Below are positions 47,757-60,803 of a stretch of DNA of 64,000 nucleotides, one piece after another. A model generated the notes under the pieces. That model was given only the letters and a program-made list of their open reading frames with translations, did no database searches and was not told the origin of the DNA. Each line of letters begins with the position of its first letter. Position 1 is the stretch's first letter. The position numbers and the translations under genes are program-made. Source of the DNA: Cymodocea nodosa (taxonomy: Eukaryota > Streptophyta > Magnoliopsida > Alismatales > Cymodoceaceae); NCBI GenBank assembly GCA_036874045.1, contig JAZBRI010000003.1, positions 322,501-386,500 on the forward strand. Reading direction: 5' to 3'.

Positions 47757-48636
47757 TCAGTGGCAGAAGATGACCTTCAGCTCCCTGGGAGAGGCACAGT
47801 CGTGGGTCAGGGAAGGGCTGTCGTGGGCGTAGGTGAAGGTGGCGGGGCAGGCGTGCTTGAAGAACTTGGAGTAGCTCGTTGCCCTGCAGGTGCTCGGGCT
47901 GTTGTACTTGTTCCGGCAACACAACTCGTCGGTTCCGAACGCCGCGCACCCACTCTTGCAACCCACCACATGTCCGGGCCGGTGCCGGCTTGGTGCTCTC
48001 ACCTGCAGCGGCGCCGGGCAACTCGCCAGCAAATCCGCCCTGTAACACAATGAAAAGTAAAGCGTCGTCCAAATCCTCGTTCGTTCCTGTTCGCCTTGGA
48101 AAGAGTGTTTGGATGGGAAATGGTACGTACCTGCAACCGACGACGGGGCACCTGCCGCGGCCTTCGTGGGGGGTGATGGTCATGGGGACGTTGAACCCGT
48201 CGACGAGGCTGACGCCGTAGGAGGTGAGGTCCTTCTTGCCACCGTGGTGCAGCGAGATCTGGACGAGGGTGGCGGGAGCCGCGCCGCCAAGTCCGCCGCA
48301 CTCGATGCGGCCACCGCAGTCGCCTGTGGCGCAGGTGAAGCGTTGGTGGTGGTGGTAGGAGCAGCCGGTCCTGGCCCAGATGCGGCCGTTCCAGTGGGTG
48401 CTCGGGGCAGGAAAGGAGCGGTGGGTGAGGGTGTTGAGGGCGAAGCCGCCCCGCTCCAGCACGTCGTGGCCGGAGTTGGGCTGGATGGCAGGCCAGACGG
48501 TGAAGGGGCAGTTGTTGACGAGCGTGAGCTTCATCGCCGGGTAACGGGCATCGGTGGAGGTGATGGTGTGGGCAAGTAGGAGGAGGAAGAGGAAGGAAGA
48601 AGAGAAGGTAGTGGTGAGGAAAGCGAGGGCAGCCAT
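47757..48636 (-). CDS. Thaumatin-like protein (PR-5 family)
   Basis: Two exons on the minus strand, 48636-48131 and 48039-47757, with a 91-base GT-AG intron (phase 2), giving 262 residues. A signal peptide (about 1-30; LLLLAHTITSTDA) precedes the thaumatin fold: LTLVNNCPFTVWPAIQPNSG, WARTGCSY, FTCATGDCGG, VSLVDGFNVPM, CKSGCAAFGTDELCCRN, YSKFFKHACP, ending ELKVIFCH. All 16 conserved cysteines are present, so eight disulfides are expected. Of the five acidic-cleft REDDD residues, the Arg and two Asp appear kept, but the Glu is Gln (TLVQIS) and the first Asp is Gly (TSYGVS). Secreted; related proteins bind beta-glucan and act in defence or cold/drought. Glucanase-type activity of this copy is doubtful. 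The 425-codon frame that reads on past 48131 enters the intron and is not the product. Confidence 0.93.
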
Positions 48637-48685
48637 GGATGCAGAGGAAGGAGGTGGTGGCGGTGGATGGAGGTTTTGGCAGGGG

Positions 48686-48692
48686 TTATATA
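48686..48692 (-). promoter_or_regulatory. TATA box of the thaumatin-like gene
   Basis: TATATAA on the minus strand, about 50 bases upstream of the ATG at 48636, implying a leader of about 25 bases. Confidence 0.6.
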
Positions 48693-48735
48693 GAAAGCAC
48701 GGCCCTTCTAAAATTTTGATGATAATCAGTTGCCT

Positions 48736-48736
<1 letters not shown>

Positions 48737-48775
<39 letters not shown>
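48737..48775. repeat. (TAT)13 microsatellite
   Basis: Thirteen uninterrupted TAT units directly upstream of the thaumatin-like gene TATA box, so length variation would change promoter spacing only outside the core. Confidence 0.9.
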
Positions 48776-51490
48776 CAGATAATATTTATTTATTATCAGG
48801 CCGGATGGTATTATGAGCAGAGCAGGCGGGTAGGTATTTGAGATTCTGAATTCAGATTTATTTATTTATTTCCTTTTGGTTTTGGAATCTTGTGCGCCTT
48901 TTAATTAATTAATTCCAACACGCTCTTTTCTCGTTTACGAGAATGATTTTTTGCGTTTACCAATGTGGCGGGAGAACCAACGGTTAATCCTTATCGTTCA
49001 TATGTTAATGAGATAATTTTTCTAACGTAATTATCAAGAAATTGTGGGAGATTTCGTTACAATGATTTCTTACTTTTGCTTGAATCTATCAGGGGCTTAT
49101 GCGTTAACAAAAGTAATGGAAAGTAAGTTTCTTACTATTTGTGTATTTTGAAAAGTCCAAAAAACGATTTTTCGACCTATAAAAAGTAAGTAAAAACGAG
49201 AAACTGGAGCTTCCCTTCCACCCTCCAGCCTGAGCTCACGTGTCTTTTTTTTTATTAGAGTCCATAGCAATCTGGTAATGGCTGATCAATTTGTTTCCCT
49301 CAAACTTGAACGATAAAATGAGATGATTCGATGGTATGTTTGAGGATGATGTAAGTTCTTATCACGTTCAAAAGAGAGAGTGTAGGGTAGGGGACACACA
49401 ATATATAAAAGCAATCAGTGTTCAGTGGCCTCAAAGAACACACACTATCTCGCCAACTTTCAAAAAGAGCCAGATAAAAGGTTGCTTCTTATTTCGTAGA
49501 TGATGTCTATCTCAAGCCCTTGGTATAGATTAATATTTGTAGATGTTCTCGAAACGTCGTTTGGGAACAAAGGGTGGTTCTTGAAACAAGTTTTCAACAG
49601 TAATTAGCCGAACGCATCCATAGAATATTCTTTCCATAACAAGATGCACCGGTTGCGGTGTTTGGTGCTTATTCTTGTACACCTGTGATGACCAGGAGAT
49701 TGAACTAACATACAAGTAGAGGTTATGTGACATGTGTAAATAACGGACATCTCTCAGATCTATGACGTGCCGTACATTAAAAAAAAAAAAAAAACCCCAC
49801 ATCTAATTCTGATTCTGATTCTGATAGAAAAATGCCAACTTTGGGATTTTAAATTAAACCAATCTGACACTCCAGTGGACCAATTCTGATGAACAGCCAT
49901 GTCATCGTCTTTGTTAAGATTTAAATTAAAATATTATCATACATTGGACCTTCATTGTAAGAAAATTATAAAACAAAAGGGCTTGACGAGAGGTGCAGAC
50001 AAAAACAAACAGGAAATCTGAAAGGAGATGCCGGTGGCTTCACAAAAGAAAAGGGACACAAGAGAGTGGCCTGGCTGACGGATGCCTGAACCTTCCCTTC
50101 CAAGGTCCTGTGTCTGGCTTATCATGGGATGCAGCTTTGGACCGTAGATCAGGAAAATAAAGTTCTCTTGAGAAGGGATTAGAAAACATATTGCAATACT
50201 TATAAAATTCTTACCGAAGTTCAAACCTTCCGAAAAAAGATTAGGAAAGTAGTTTTCTTTTTTCTTCTTAGTGTAGTAGAGGGCGTTGGTTTGATGATGA
50301 TTTCAAAACCATCGGATATCATGTTATTAATATTTCGACATAATTTTTTGCAAATTTTTTTTTTTTTAAAGGATAAATAAGGTATGAAAATCGATGAAAT
50401 TCAATGCAGGGGTAAAAAAAAAAAAACTTATTTAGGACTAAATTGTTAGGCCATGTGATTATTTTTATCTGAACTTAAAAATATCTTCTACTTGTAAAAT
50501 GGTTTGTTAAAAAAAAAAAACACACGCACACACAAGACATGCGAAGAGATAAGAGCTGATGCTCTACGGCAAGCAGCTAGTGGGGTAGAAAAGCGAACGA
50601 ATGAGCTCCCATGAATTACGCCGCAAAGCCACTTTTGCCAACCGCATGTTACCAACTTAGCAGGCAGGCTCCACCGTCAAAGCGGCTTCGATGACATCAA
50701 CACACAATCATAATATGGTAGTAGTATTAAAACAACTTTAGCAAAACTATAATGATTTTTTCCTATTTCTATAACTCAAGTTCGATCCTTCAGCTATCAT
50801 GTAAAAGAAAAAAAAAGAAAAGAAAAACTTTTGATGCCATCGAGCCAAACCATCACTATCGCTATTAATATAGATTTATACAGAACCGCTAAATTGAATG
50901 CATCATGATAATCACAAAATACTTAACATGGCCAATGTATGTCACCGTCAGTGTGCACGAATCAAAATGCAACAACCCTATAAAGTGGCTGTTGCGTGAC
51001 CTTTGACGGGAAAGCTTAGGCCAAGGTCACACATATCCCCAGCCACACAACCTTACAGGTTATTATTGCTTATGCTCTGGTAAATGCAAAGCACGGATCA
51101 TCCCGTGTTATTCGGAAACTAATGGTGGACCGAAGAAAAATAATAGATTTAGCTTCTACTTACCAGACTTGGCTTCAGACGCTCAGTTCAAATATTCTTC
51201 CAATCGAGACACACCATAATGTGTCGTAAGAATTAAGCATGCGGCCCAGGCACGTGTTACCGGCATTGGGCATTACTTCTACACGATCGAATTCGAATGG
51301 ATTTGGCAACTTTGATTTTTGGTACTTTTTAAATGGCTCTCCTTCCATTACTGCTACCTATCTGATATAATGACGGACTTGAGCACTTCGGCAGAAATCA
51401 GCCCAACCGAAGATGGCCTTGATACATACATCGACTTAATCGGAGTCAAATATAAAATAACAAAGAGGGCTGTGGATGAATCTTCGGCAA
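48776..51490. other. Intergenic region between the thaumatin-like gene and ALB3
   Basis: About 2.7 kb of AT-rich DNA. I see ATATATAAAAGC at about 49401-49412, which looks like a TATA box, but no frame after it carries a known domain. A-runs occur at 49780-49794 and 50510-50520. Bases next to 51490 are probably ALB3 3' UTR. No gene supported. Confidence 0.5.
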
Positions 51491-54400
51491 CTACCGTACT
51501 GTCCGTCTTCGTTTTGATCTTTTACCCTTCTTAGGACCAGTGTAACCTGGGAGATTTTTGCTCCCTGTCGAAGCATATACTTTTTTCCCAACATCCTCCT
51601 GCACGAAGGAAAGAACACTGTTTGATTAAAATATGATTACAGTAAATGAAAGCACATAAATTTTTACACCCCAAGCCCCTGGACCACATCTTACGTAACA
51701 ACAATGTTGAATAAACTATACCGCGGTCTTCGTGCAAAACAACGATACAAATAATCATGTATAGCTTCAGAAGTAGCTAGCTTATTGAGTAGGCGGTCCT
51801 AGTGAAGTTGATATTTTACAACCATTGACCATAAATCTGTTGGCGTTTCAATGCTTATCTTAAATAACATAGAAAAAAAAAATGGAGTAAACAAAAACAT
51901 AGAATGAAACTTTAGAGAGGCCTTAGTACCTTATCTTCTAGTTCTTCATCCGAAACATCAGATTTTGGGGTAGAATCTGAATTTTGTGCCTCATTAGATG
52001 AAAGTGCATCGGGAAGTATTTTCCTTCGTTCTTCATCTTTTAATTTCTTGAATCTGTAAACCACATTTTACAACAGTTAATTAATAAGTATAATACAAGA
52101 CAAGAATTTGGTTGTCTTTTTCAAATTGTCTCAAGCAATTGATATGAGGAGATCCACAACCTTTCTCCAGGAGATCTCTTCGCTTGTCCAGCACTGATGA
52201 TGTCACCACCATCCTTGTCAACAACAGGCTTTGCTCCACCTAGTTTACGCAACCAAACTTGCTGGCCCGTGCTGAGTACATTATTTGTGAACCTAAACAA
52301 GCAACTCATTGTAAACATCTAAGAACATCAGACGTTTATTCAAAGCAATTAGATGATATATTTTTTTAGAAAAAAGGCCAGTGATATAATATGGACAATT
52401 GATGCATCTCAAAGCAGATAGTTAAATACCTTTGACAAACAATGAAGCATGTAAAACAAATTAGGTGGTATATAATTCAGGAAAATTACAAACCAGTATA
52501 TTGATAATCCAGATGGGACTGATAAAGAAAAGTAGCCAATCATGAGCGGGAGAAATTTGAGAACAAGTAGTGAATTTTTTGCATTTGGATCATCAGTCTG
52601 CCAGAAAATTACAAACGTTCATTTTTATCCATAATGATGACCAAGAAGCTAAGATGAATTCATGGACCATTGTCAACCTGAGGGGGCTTCATAATTTCCA
52701 TGGAGACATACTGAGAAACAACAAGAAGCACGGGCAAGACAAGGTAGGCTATTGTGTCAGACCAACCTAATGGTGGGTGTCCATCCTGCACAAATTTGAA
52801 AAAAAACCCAGCTATGAGCTAAAAGACAATTTGCAACTCAAAGAGTGATGTAGTTATGCATAATTTGGCCCTTTGTTGCTTTTTCCATCTTCACTAGCAA
52901 TTTTATACTTTCATCAAATTAACAATTGAATTGAATAGTGAAGTCTCAACAGTTTCAACGAAAAAGTCATCAGTAAATCAAAATCAGTACTTGGCAAGTC
53001 AATGGCAGGTGCGTACACATGAACATCGAATGCAATTTTCCCCATTGTAATTAATCAGCAAACAATATCAAGAAGCTTGATGACTCAATCTATTGTAAAC
53101 TAGGTCATATGAAGTGTTTTTTTTTGTTTAATAGATAATGCTGCTTGTGGGAACCTCCACCACTAAAGTTCCTGGTTCCCTAGCAAAAGTTAGAAACATG
53201 ATATGGGAAATGAATTGAAGAATAAATTCCACTTATATATTTGAGTTGTATTTTTTTTGAACTGTGGGGAATAAAATCCACATGAGATACACAATTTGTG
53301 TCATGTAATGAATCTGCAATATTATAACAAGGTAAACAAGAAAACCATTACCACAAATGGTATGAGCCAAGAAATGCCTGAACCACTTTGTCGAGCAGCA
53401 ATAGTGGTTGGACCTCCCAAAGAAGGAATCCAAAAGAAACCCTCTGTCAGAAGTCCCTGCAATTACATGAAGACAAAGATCAAAAAATACAGAATAGACA
53501 TCTAAGCAGCAGTTGCAGGTACACCATCTAATGCAAATCAGTGTCAAAATAAAACTACCATATCAGTATATAACTAATACCTCATTTGCAACATTTGAAA
53601 GTGCTTGATATAAACCAATCCATACAGGTATTGTAGCCAAAGTAGGAAAACAACCTTCAACGGAAATGAAAAAGATTAATCATTTTAACATAAACTCAAA
53701 CTATAAATGATGAGAGAGAAATGATCCTTCCAACTGATAACTGAAAAATTGGTTTCTAAGCACACAACCAACATAGTAGGAGCACCACACATTTTCTGGG
53801 AGCTGAAGATTGCTACCGATCCTTCTAAAATTCTAGGCACAAGGACTTGACAAAGATGGCAGCTTTTGATCATATAGTGTCTTCATCTATAAAAATAGTG
53901 ACTTGATCTATACAAATAGGTTTCTATACTTCATCCTTCCAGTTCATGCAAGAAATAAGATATTGATTGTAAGTTTCCTTTCCCGACGGAGGGCAGAGAA
54001 ATCAGATAACCCAAGTAGAACAGAAGCAATGTCATTCTGATTTATCTGGATTTAGATGCACAAAGAAGGCTAGAGAGAACAAGAAAGGGTGAACAGTTGA
54101 CACATAGGGATTAGGAAATGGACTTCACAAAAAGCCACTGCAAGTGTTAAATTCTATGGAAATTTCTGACATGAACTTTATTTACTTAAAAAATGACACT
54201 GCTGCATGCTGAAGATTCCATGCACCAAATTAGCTTTGAAAAGGAAACATGAGTTGAAATCATATTCTGATAATCAACTATACAAAACTGAAGTTGTGAT
54301 ATCTCTTATATAACTTGGCTATCTAGGATCCATAAAGTAGGGAATTAATTTTTTTCTTGCAATGTTTCTAATTGTGTTGTATTACTCGTATAAATTTGGT

Positions 54401-57400
54401 AGCAGTAGAGAATTTCTAGCCTTCCAGTCTGAAGAGATCTATCTCAGTGAATTGGAGCCATGGGAGAGACTTCAATCCAACGTTAAAATCTTAAAAGTCC
54501 AATATTGCTGAAACTCAAGTATGGCATATTATTTAGTAAAAGAAGAGATTCCAATCTTCCTTAAAGTATGATATAAAATACAAGGAAAAATGATCTTATT
54601 CAGTTTCAAAGGAAAAGGAAGAAAATGGGTTCCACCATCCCACCTTAGCTGTGGGATTTAAAAAAGTCCAATTTTTTACATTAAATGTATTTGAGTATAA
54701 TTTCGAAATAACCTGCAAGTGGATTCACCCCAGCTTTCTGATACAAGCGAGATGTCTCAAGTTGAATTCTTTCCTAAAAAAATGCAGGGAACAAAGTCAC
54801 AAACATATTAAACACAAAGTACTACATGGATGATCAAGCAATAACCACGTCAAACAAGAACTTTACAAGGATAGTAGAAAGGTGGAAATTTGCAAACAAA
54901 TGGTATTTCTTTAGAATTTCAGAAGAAATATTTATTGTTTTGAGGCCTATGTATGCACAAAATTGACAAAAAATAGAATTATGGAGCCAAGTGCCAACAG
55001 GAATTGCAAGAATTGGAAAATTGTAAAGTTACCTTTCCTACTATTTATGCTATTTAAGAAATGAAAGGCAATTAAACTTGAATCTTATTTCTTTGCATTC
55101 ATGCATAATATAGAAATTACTGAATATTCAAATAAGCACATCATAAAGGAAATAAATTCAAACTTGAATATAACTTGTTAAATATTGTTTCATGTAATTT
55201 CTGTTAATACGTCAATCAAACATAATAAATTCATTGTAGAAATAAAATATTAATATATAGAATCATTAATAATATATTTAGCAAGATCATTATATTCTCA
55301 AATAAATAAAGTGCAGTATCATAATACACCATTGTTTGATAATAATATTATTACTAAAATATAATATTAGTATTCATGAAAAAAGGAAAATACAACAAAA
55401 CATGTTATATTAAATAATTATAATTTTTAAATTATAATATTACATATTGTCATACATCATTTTGTCTTACGTAAAAATAATTATATACTTTACATAATAA
55501 TATTACATTTTTGCCAAATTTGGAAAATAACCATTAATAATGTAATTTTATTAATTTATAAAAAAATTAATGAAACCTAGCGTATCAACCTCATAATTAG
55601 TGAATTATTTGAATTGCTTTGAAATTTCAAGGAGTTGATAAGAAAATAGCCTCCATTAGATTTGCACATGTTCAGAAAAGCAACAACATTCAATTTTCCA
55701 TGAAATCATTTCTTCCACTGTGTACAAACAGTATGATTCAAATTTACAATGATCAGTAGATATCTACATTCCTTTTAAATAATTTCATATTTTTTGGAAT
55801 GCACAAGATCTCCTTGATGTTAAAACTGCTGATCCATCCTCAAAGGGCCAGCCTTCTAAGGCATTAGAAATGAATTTATACAAAGAGTATTATAGAATAA
55901 TTAGATGATTTTCTTCTTTCTAGTGTTAAATACAATTTAGAGAGTATCTTGATGTACACCATGTGCGCCATTTGCATATATTCCATTGCTTCCTTGATAA
56001 AGCATCGAGATAATAATATTTCCGCAAAACACAGCATTCCATTAAGGCATTAGACTTCGTCATGACTCATAAGTCATGAGCAAGTGCGTACAAATGAAGA
56101 TTAATATCTAGGGTATGTACAAACTTTAATAGAAAGGCATGAGATAAGTACATTGTAGATTATCAGAATTCAGTGTCAGGTTGCCAATCCAGCAGGAGAA
56201 CTAAAATCTGTAGCCTATATGTCTTTACAGTGTAAATGATGATTAGATAGAGTGCACTTTAGCATCAATGTTAATTTTTTATTTAAATGATTCAAGTAAC
56301 CATGAAAGATGATCTCAAGTAATTAAATTAAAAAGTGCAAACCTAGTACACAAGGTTCCCACTTCCCACCAATGATCAAGTGATTAAATTAAGAAAAAAA
56401 ATCCAAACATGAAACACATTCTGTTCAATGATCTAAGTATATTTGCAAAAAATGACGTGAAATATGAACCTGATTTCCAGCATATCTTTGTTGTATAGCC
56501 TTGATCTTTGGCTGAAGATTTTGCATCGCCAATGTTGACTCAACCTAGGAACAAATATTAACAATTCAAGATAAAGAAATTTATTGAAAATGATGAAAGG
56601 AAATACAAATGACACTCACTTTGAATTCATCGGTTAACAAATTTAGAGAAATATGTAAGGAAACATGGATGTTTTTTACACTTGTAAGAAGCTTGTAGAA
56701 TTTAAAATGACATGTCCCTTGGTCAGTTGGTCCCAATAAAGAAACTCAAAAAACTTCAGACAACAATAAGAATAATTCCAATTCAAATTAAATTTCTCCT
56801 GAATAGATTTTTCCTATGCATTACTCTATTTTGGGTTAATTCCACCTTAGTAGGCAAGGAAGGGCAAAAAGCAAAATCAAATGCAGTTTTTTTGCTTTAT
56901 GTATCATGCAGAATGCATGTGAAAGGTAGTCTGTGAGCACATGCACCCATCTGCAAACATGTCAAGACTGTGTTTGTGTGAGAGAGAAATCCAGAATATC
57001 TTATTACCTGTTTCTTTGTAAGAGGAAGTGTCAGAATCTTGACAATAACTGTAAGAATGATAATTGCAAAACCATAGGCGTATGGGACATGTACAGTTGA
57101 GAGTCCATCTTTCAACACCTGGAGCAAGCCAATAAGTTATATAGGTTAATCAGTGACTTGTTTTGTCTTACATTGAATTTAAAACGCAAAAATAAATAAC
57201 AGCAAGTTACAGGAAACACATCACTCCTTCACCACCCGTCTACCACCCCACCCCACCAAATGCCTCAACCAATAAAAATTTTATCCAGAAACCCATCCAC
57301 TGAAAAATTGAACGTCAAATATATGAACCACTCTGAAAATGCTTAACAAGATCGACTTTGTGTGCATATTGCAAATTGAGGTGAATCAGTTGATTGTACT

Positions 57401-60400
57401 GCAGAACAGAAATGGATGCCCCAGGATTTTCTAATAATACAACTAAATAATAAAGTCAAATAGACACAGATTCCAATGTTTTTCATGGAGAAGACAATTA
57501 TCATGTCAAAATAAAATTATGCTCATTAAATGGTATTTCAAAATGGTTCAAAAAATGTATCTTAAAAAATTGTGGTGTTGTTGTATAATGTCATGTATTT
57601 ATTATACTATCATATTATGTTAGAAATTTTGAGTCTACACTCCATTTTCTAATGAAGTTGATGGCTATGATGTAGGCTGCATCTCAGTTGCAGTCCTACA
57701 ACACTCATGAAATTGACATTGACAAATATAAACTCATTCAAAGCTTATGATGAGAACATCTGTCATTAAGATCCTTATGATCCACCAAGTGTTGAGGATC
57801 TAGAACAACCCCAACTCCCAAGATGCTTACCAAGTTCAAAGAGCATAGGGAGGATCCAAAGTTGAGAGCAGTCACATTAGTGGGTGTGCATGGCCAAAGA
57901 AGCAATGAGAAGAGATGCATCATCAATTACAATTTTGCTTTGCAACATATTTGTGCTTGCTTGAAAGGGAAAGAATGCCCAAACCATGTACGTGAAAGGA
58001 TTTTAATATTTTAATAATGCAAAAATCTTTGTGAGAAACTTATGTATTTCACAGGTATTGATGAAGAATAGTGAAAACAACATTTTTAGGCTGAACAAGT
58101 GAATTCATATGAAGCAGCAGGGTGGAAGATATTTAGTTCAAGATGGAAAGATAGGAAGATAAGTGACCTATTAGTAGCAAAAGATTTAGTAGCTTATAGA
58201 ACAATCATTCATCTCCAAGAATAACAACAACGGAAGTATAAAAGATAAAAGTTCGGCAAGTAAACAGGAAACTTGGTAAGTAATGAAATAACAATCCAAG
58301 TTTGTGTTAAAAATAGGAGGAAAAACTCATAGAGTTATGATAACTCTACGACATCTTATGGGACTTACTTGTAGTTAAATTAAGATCTCACATGACAGGA
58401 AAGAGAATAATTACAAAAAGAAAAACTCATAGAGTTAAGATAATTCTATATGTTTTACAAGAAGCTTGGAAGGAAAACTCATAAAGTTAATGATAACTCT
58501 ACAACTTTATTCAACTAAATATTTAACAGTGAAAATATGTGTAGATTGATTAAGACTTTGTATTATGATTCCAACAGGATGTTCGGTGAATAATTACAGA
58601 AAAAATTCAATACCACTTAAATATTCAGTTAGATATTCGACAAGCATCCATCTAAGACACAAGGGAGAAAGTATCTGTCGAAGAACTTAAAGATTCTGAT
58701 TGCATATTCGGCAAGATATGAACAACATACCTCCGATATAGGAAAGCAACTTGGTGACTTTTTAACAGAAGTAACCGAATGTTAACAGGATATATGATGA
58801 CTATTCAATTAAGCATCCGACATGGAAAATGAAGAAAGACAATCTATTGAAGCATTTAATAAGACCATTAATTTACTCAACAGCTTATTATTACAATTAT
58901 TCAAGTAGGAAGAACTTCTTGGTGATACAAGAAAACTATCTATTGAGAATTAATTAGAACATTCGACAATGGTAACATTCCATATCTGGGACTGTCACAT
59001 CAAGAAGTATAATTGAAGATCTTGATTTGATTAAAGAGTAAATTCGATCGTTGCACAGATAGATATAAAATGATATAGGTGATACTTCAACAATATAGAG
59101 AGCTTACAAGAAAGAAATTACTGAGAGTATTTTCACCATATACCAAAAGGGCAATTCTTACTAACATAAAGAAGAAATTCAGCACATTTTATTTATATGA
59201 ATAGGAAAAACTGAAGATCAGAAAATAGGCTCTCACTACATTTTTACTGTGATGAAAAGAAGTCAACTGTTGGTTAGAAGTTTTAACTTGAAAACTTCAG
59301 TAGTTATGGGTTAGAACTTCGACTAAAAAATTCAATGTGTAGTTAGTTTTTGCTTCAACCTTAAAGTAAATATTGTAAGTAAAAGATTTGATGAAGTCTA
59401 AACAAAGTTTAAGAGTAGAGTAGTCATTAGTGGTGGACTACTTAAAATTTCTTTATGTGCTCGTATACTTTTTTCATTTGATTCTTATGCATGTCTTGTT
59501 GATTTCATTTGAGATTTAATTTTATATAAGTTATCAAGTAAATTCTTATAAATATTTGTAAAAATAACCACATATCACCATTCACACCCTCTCTGATGAG
59601 TCCATATGATCTTAATAGTAGGAATTTATTCTATGTCACCTACATGATCATTCAACACAAGTTTGACATGAAGAACATGAGTGCAAACAAAGTTAAGCAA
59701 CAACAACAGCAAGAGGTGGTCGTTATGTTTAAGGGGAAGTCAATGAAGCTGGTGATAATGGAGGTTATGGTATTGATGTCATACTCATGTTATAAGACCC
59801 AAACCTAAGATCCACGAGTCCATTTCTACGTGTCTTTGGTCTAGACTCGATCCATTGCTAACCCTACTAGTAGTGAAGGTTGCTTATCAGTCACACATAC
59901 AAATGCACAGGAAATCATTTTGAGCATCTAAATACATGTAAAATTTGAATGGTGCAAGCCTTTCTCAATAAATTTAATTCCTAAACTAGCTTACTGTCTC
60001 ATGTCTTTAAATTTTTTTTATTGGTAACGTTTTTACCTACCTAAGATTTTATTCTCCGAAAAATCACATAAGATGTAGAAGATTAGTTGCACTATATGTT
60101 ATTCGTTGTCTCATGTCTCCATTTATAAAGGTGCAAAATAATCGCCATGGAAATGGTCATCGGCCGAAGGTACTTCATATGGACGAGTCAAAAAAGACAT
60201 AATTATTGTACGATATTGTAGTATGGCCTTCCGTTGCAAAGCATAATATTTAAAAAGGCACACGATTTTCCCGTTGGAAAACTAAACTTGCAACGCTCAT
60301 TTTCATAAGCAGAGATATCCAAAACAAGCACCGGAGAATTGGATAATTCCAGCTCAACTTCAACGTTCATGTTCATTAAAAGATATCGGCACCGGAACTT

Positions 60401-60803
60401 CCAAATTCACCTCCCTTTCGCAAAAGAGACCAGAATCACAACGTCATACCTTGAGAACGATCTCCATGGTATCTGATATGAACCCGAACCACCCACCGTT
60501 CTTCTGTGCAGCCGCCGCACCAGCAGCACCTCCTCCTGCAGAATCCGTCGCCACGACAGCAGCGTCCGCGAGCGTATAGAGCATTCCCTCCACTCTCGCG
60601 ACGATACCGTGCAAGTCCAGGGACGACTCGAGGGGTGGGATCTCCTGGATGCTGAGGCGGACCTTGAGGTCCGGTTTCCGGTGGGGGCGGTGGAGAGGAA
60701 GGGTAAGGTGGTGGTGGTGGTGGTGGTGGCGGCCATGGCGAGGGAGGGTGGAGAAGAGAGAGGAAGGGAAGGCCGGGGAGGAAGAGACCAGGGATTTCGC
60801 CAT
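51491..60803 (-). CDS. ALB3: Inner membrane protein ALBINO3, chloroplast (YidC/Oxa1 insertase)
   Basis: Eleven exons on the minus strand: 60803-60450, 57118-57008, 56544-56470, 54773-54713, 53654-53581, 53456-53352, 52785-52678, 52597-52494, 52292-52161, 52053-51930, 51598-51491, joining to 451 residues. I chose ATG 60803 (MAKSLVSS) over the in-frame ATG 60827 because it fits the family. A His-rich transit peptide precedes the YidC core with five membrane spans: AYGFAIIILTVIVKILTLPL, CFPTLATIPVWIGLYQAL, the GISWLIPFV region, TIAYLVLPVLLVVSQYV and LLVLKFLPLMIGYFSLSVPSG. The stromal tail keeps IISAGQAKRS and KKGKRSKRRRTVR, the two basic motifs by which ALB3 recruits cpSRP43; ALB4 lacks these. 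ALB3 inserts light-harvesting proteins into thylakoids. Intron 1 (3.3 kb) is repeat-rich. The acidic run common in some ALB3 tails is modest here. Confidence 0.95.
54774..56469 (-). other. Intron 3 of ALB3
   Basis: About 1.7 kb of very AT-rich intron (especially 55080-55620) between ...QQRYAGNQ and ERIQLETS. No recognisable frame, RNA or transposon terminus. Confidence 0.6.
57119..60449 (-). other. Intron 1 of ALB3, built from repeat-like sequence
   Basis: About 3.3 kb. From about 57530 to 59830 the base texture differs from the flanks and holds repeated short motifs (see the separate repeat entry) and recurring TTCGGCAAG/TTCGACAAG-like words. This suggests an old transposon. Frames at 57823-58014 and 59596-59808 lack any domain I recognise. 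No reverse transcriptase, integrase or transposase signature is visible. Confidence 0.45.
58321..58501. repeat. Three copies of a palindromic motif in ALB3 intron 1
   Basis: AAAAACTCATAGAGTTA followed by an ATAACTCTA-like end occurs at 58321-58350, 58421-58450 (exactly 100 bases on) and, slightly changed, 58474-58501. In the first copy TAGAGTTAT-G-ATAACTCTA (58330-58348) is a perfect inverted repeat around one base. Confidence 0.8.

Noticed and set aside
48109..48579. 156-codon plus-strand frame antisense to the thaumatin-like gene
   Set aside because: Ala/Gly/Val-rich mirror of a GC-rich exon, no domain.
47359..48636. 425-codon single-exon reading of the thaumatin-like gene
   Set aside because: After 48131 the frame enters an intron and loses the conserved cysteines. 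The spliced version restores all 16 cysteines and the usual end.
49395..49700. TATA-like ATATATAAAAGC followed by transcription-start-like sequence
   Set aside because: No open frame with a domain or conserved start follows; AT-rich chance match is likely.
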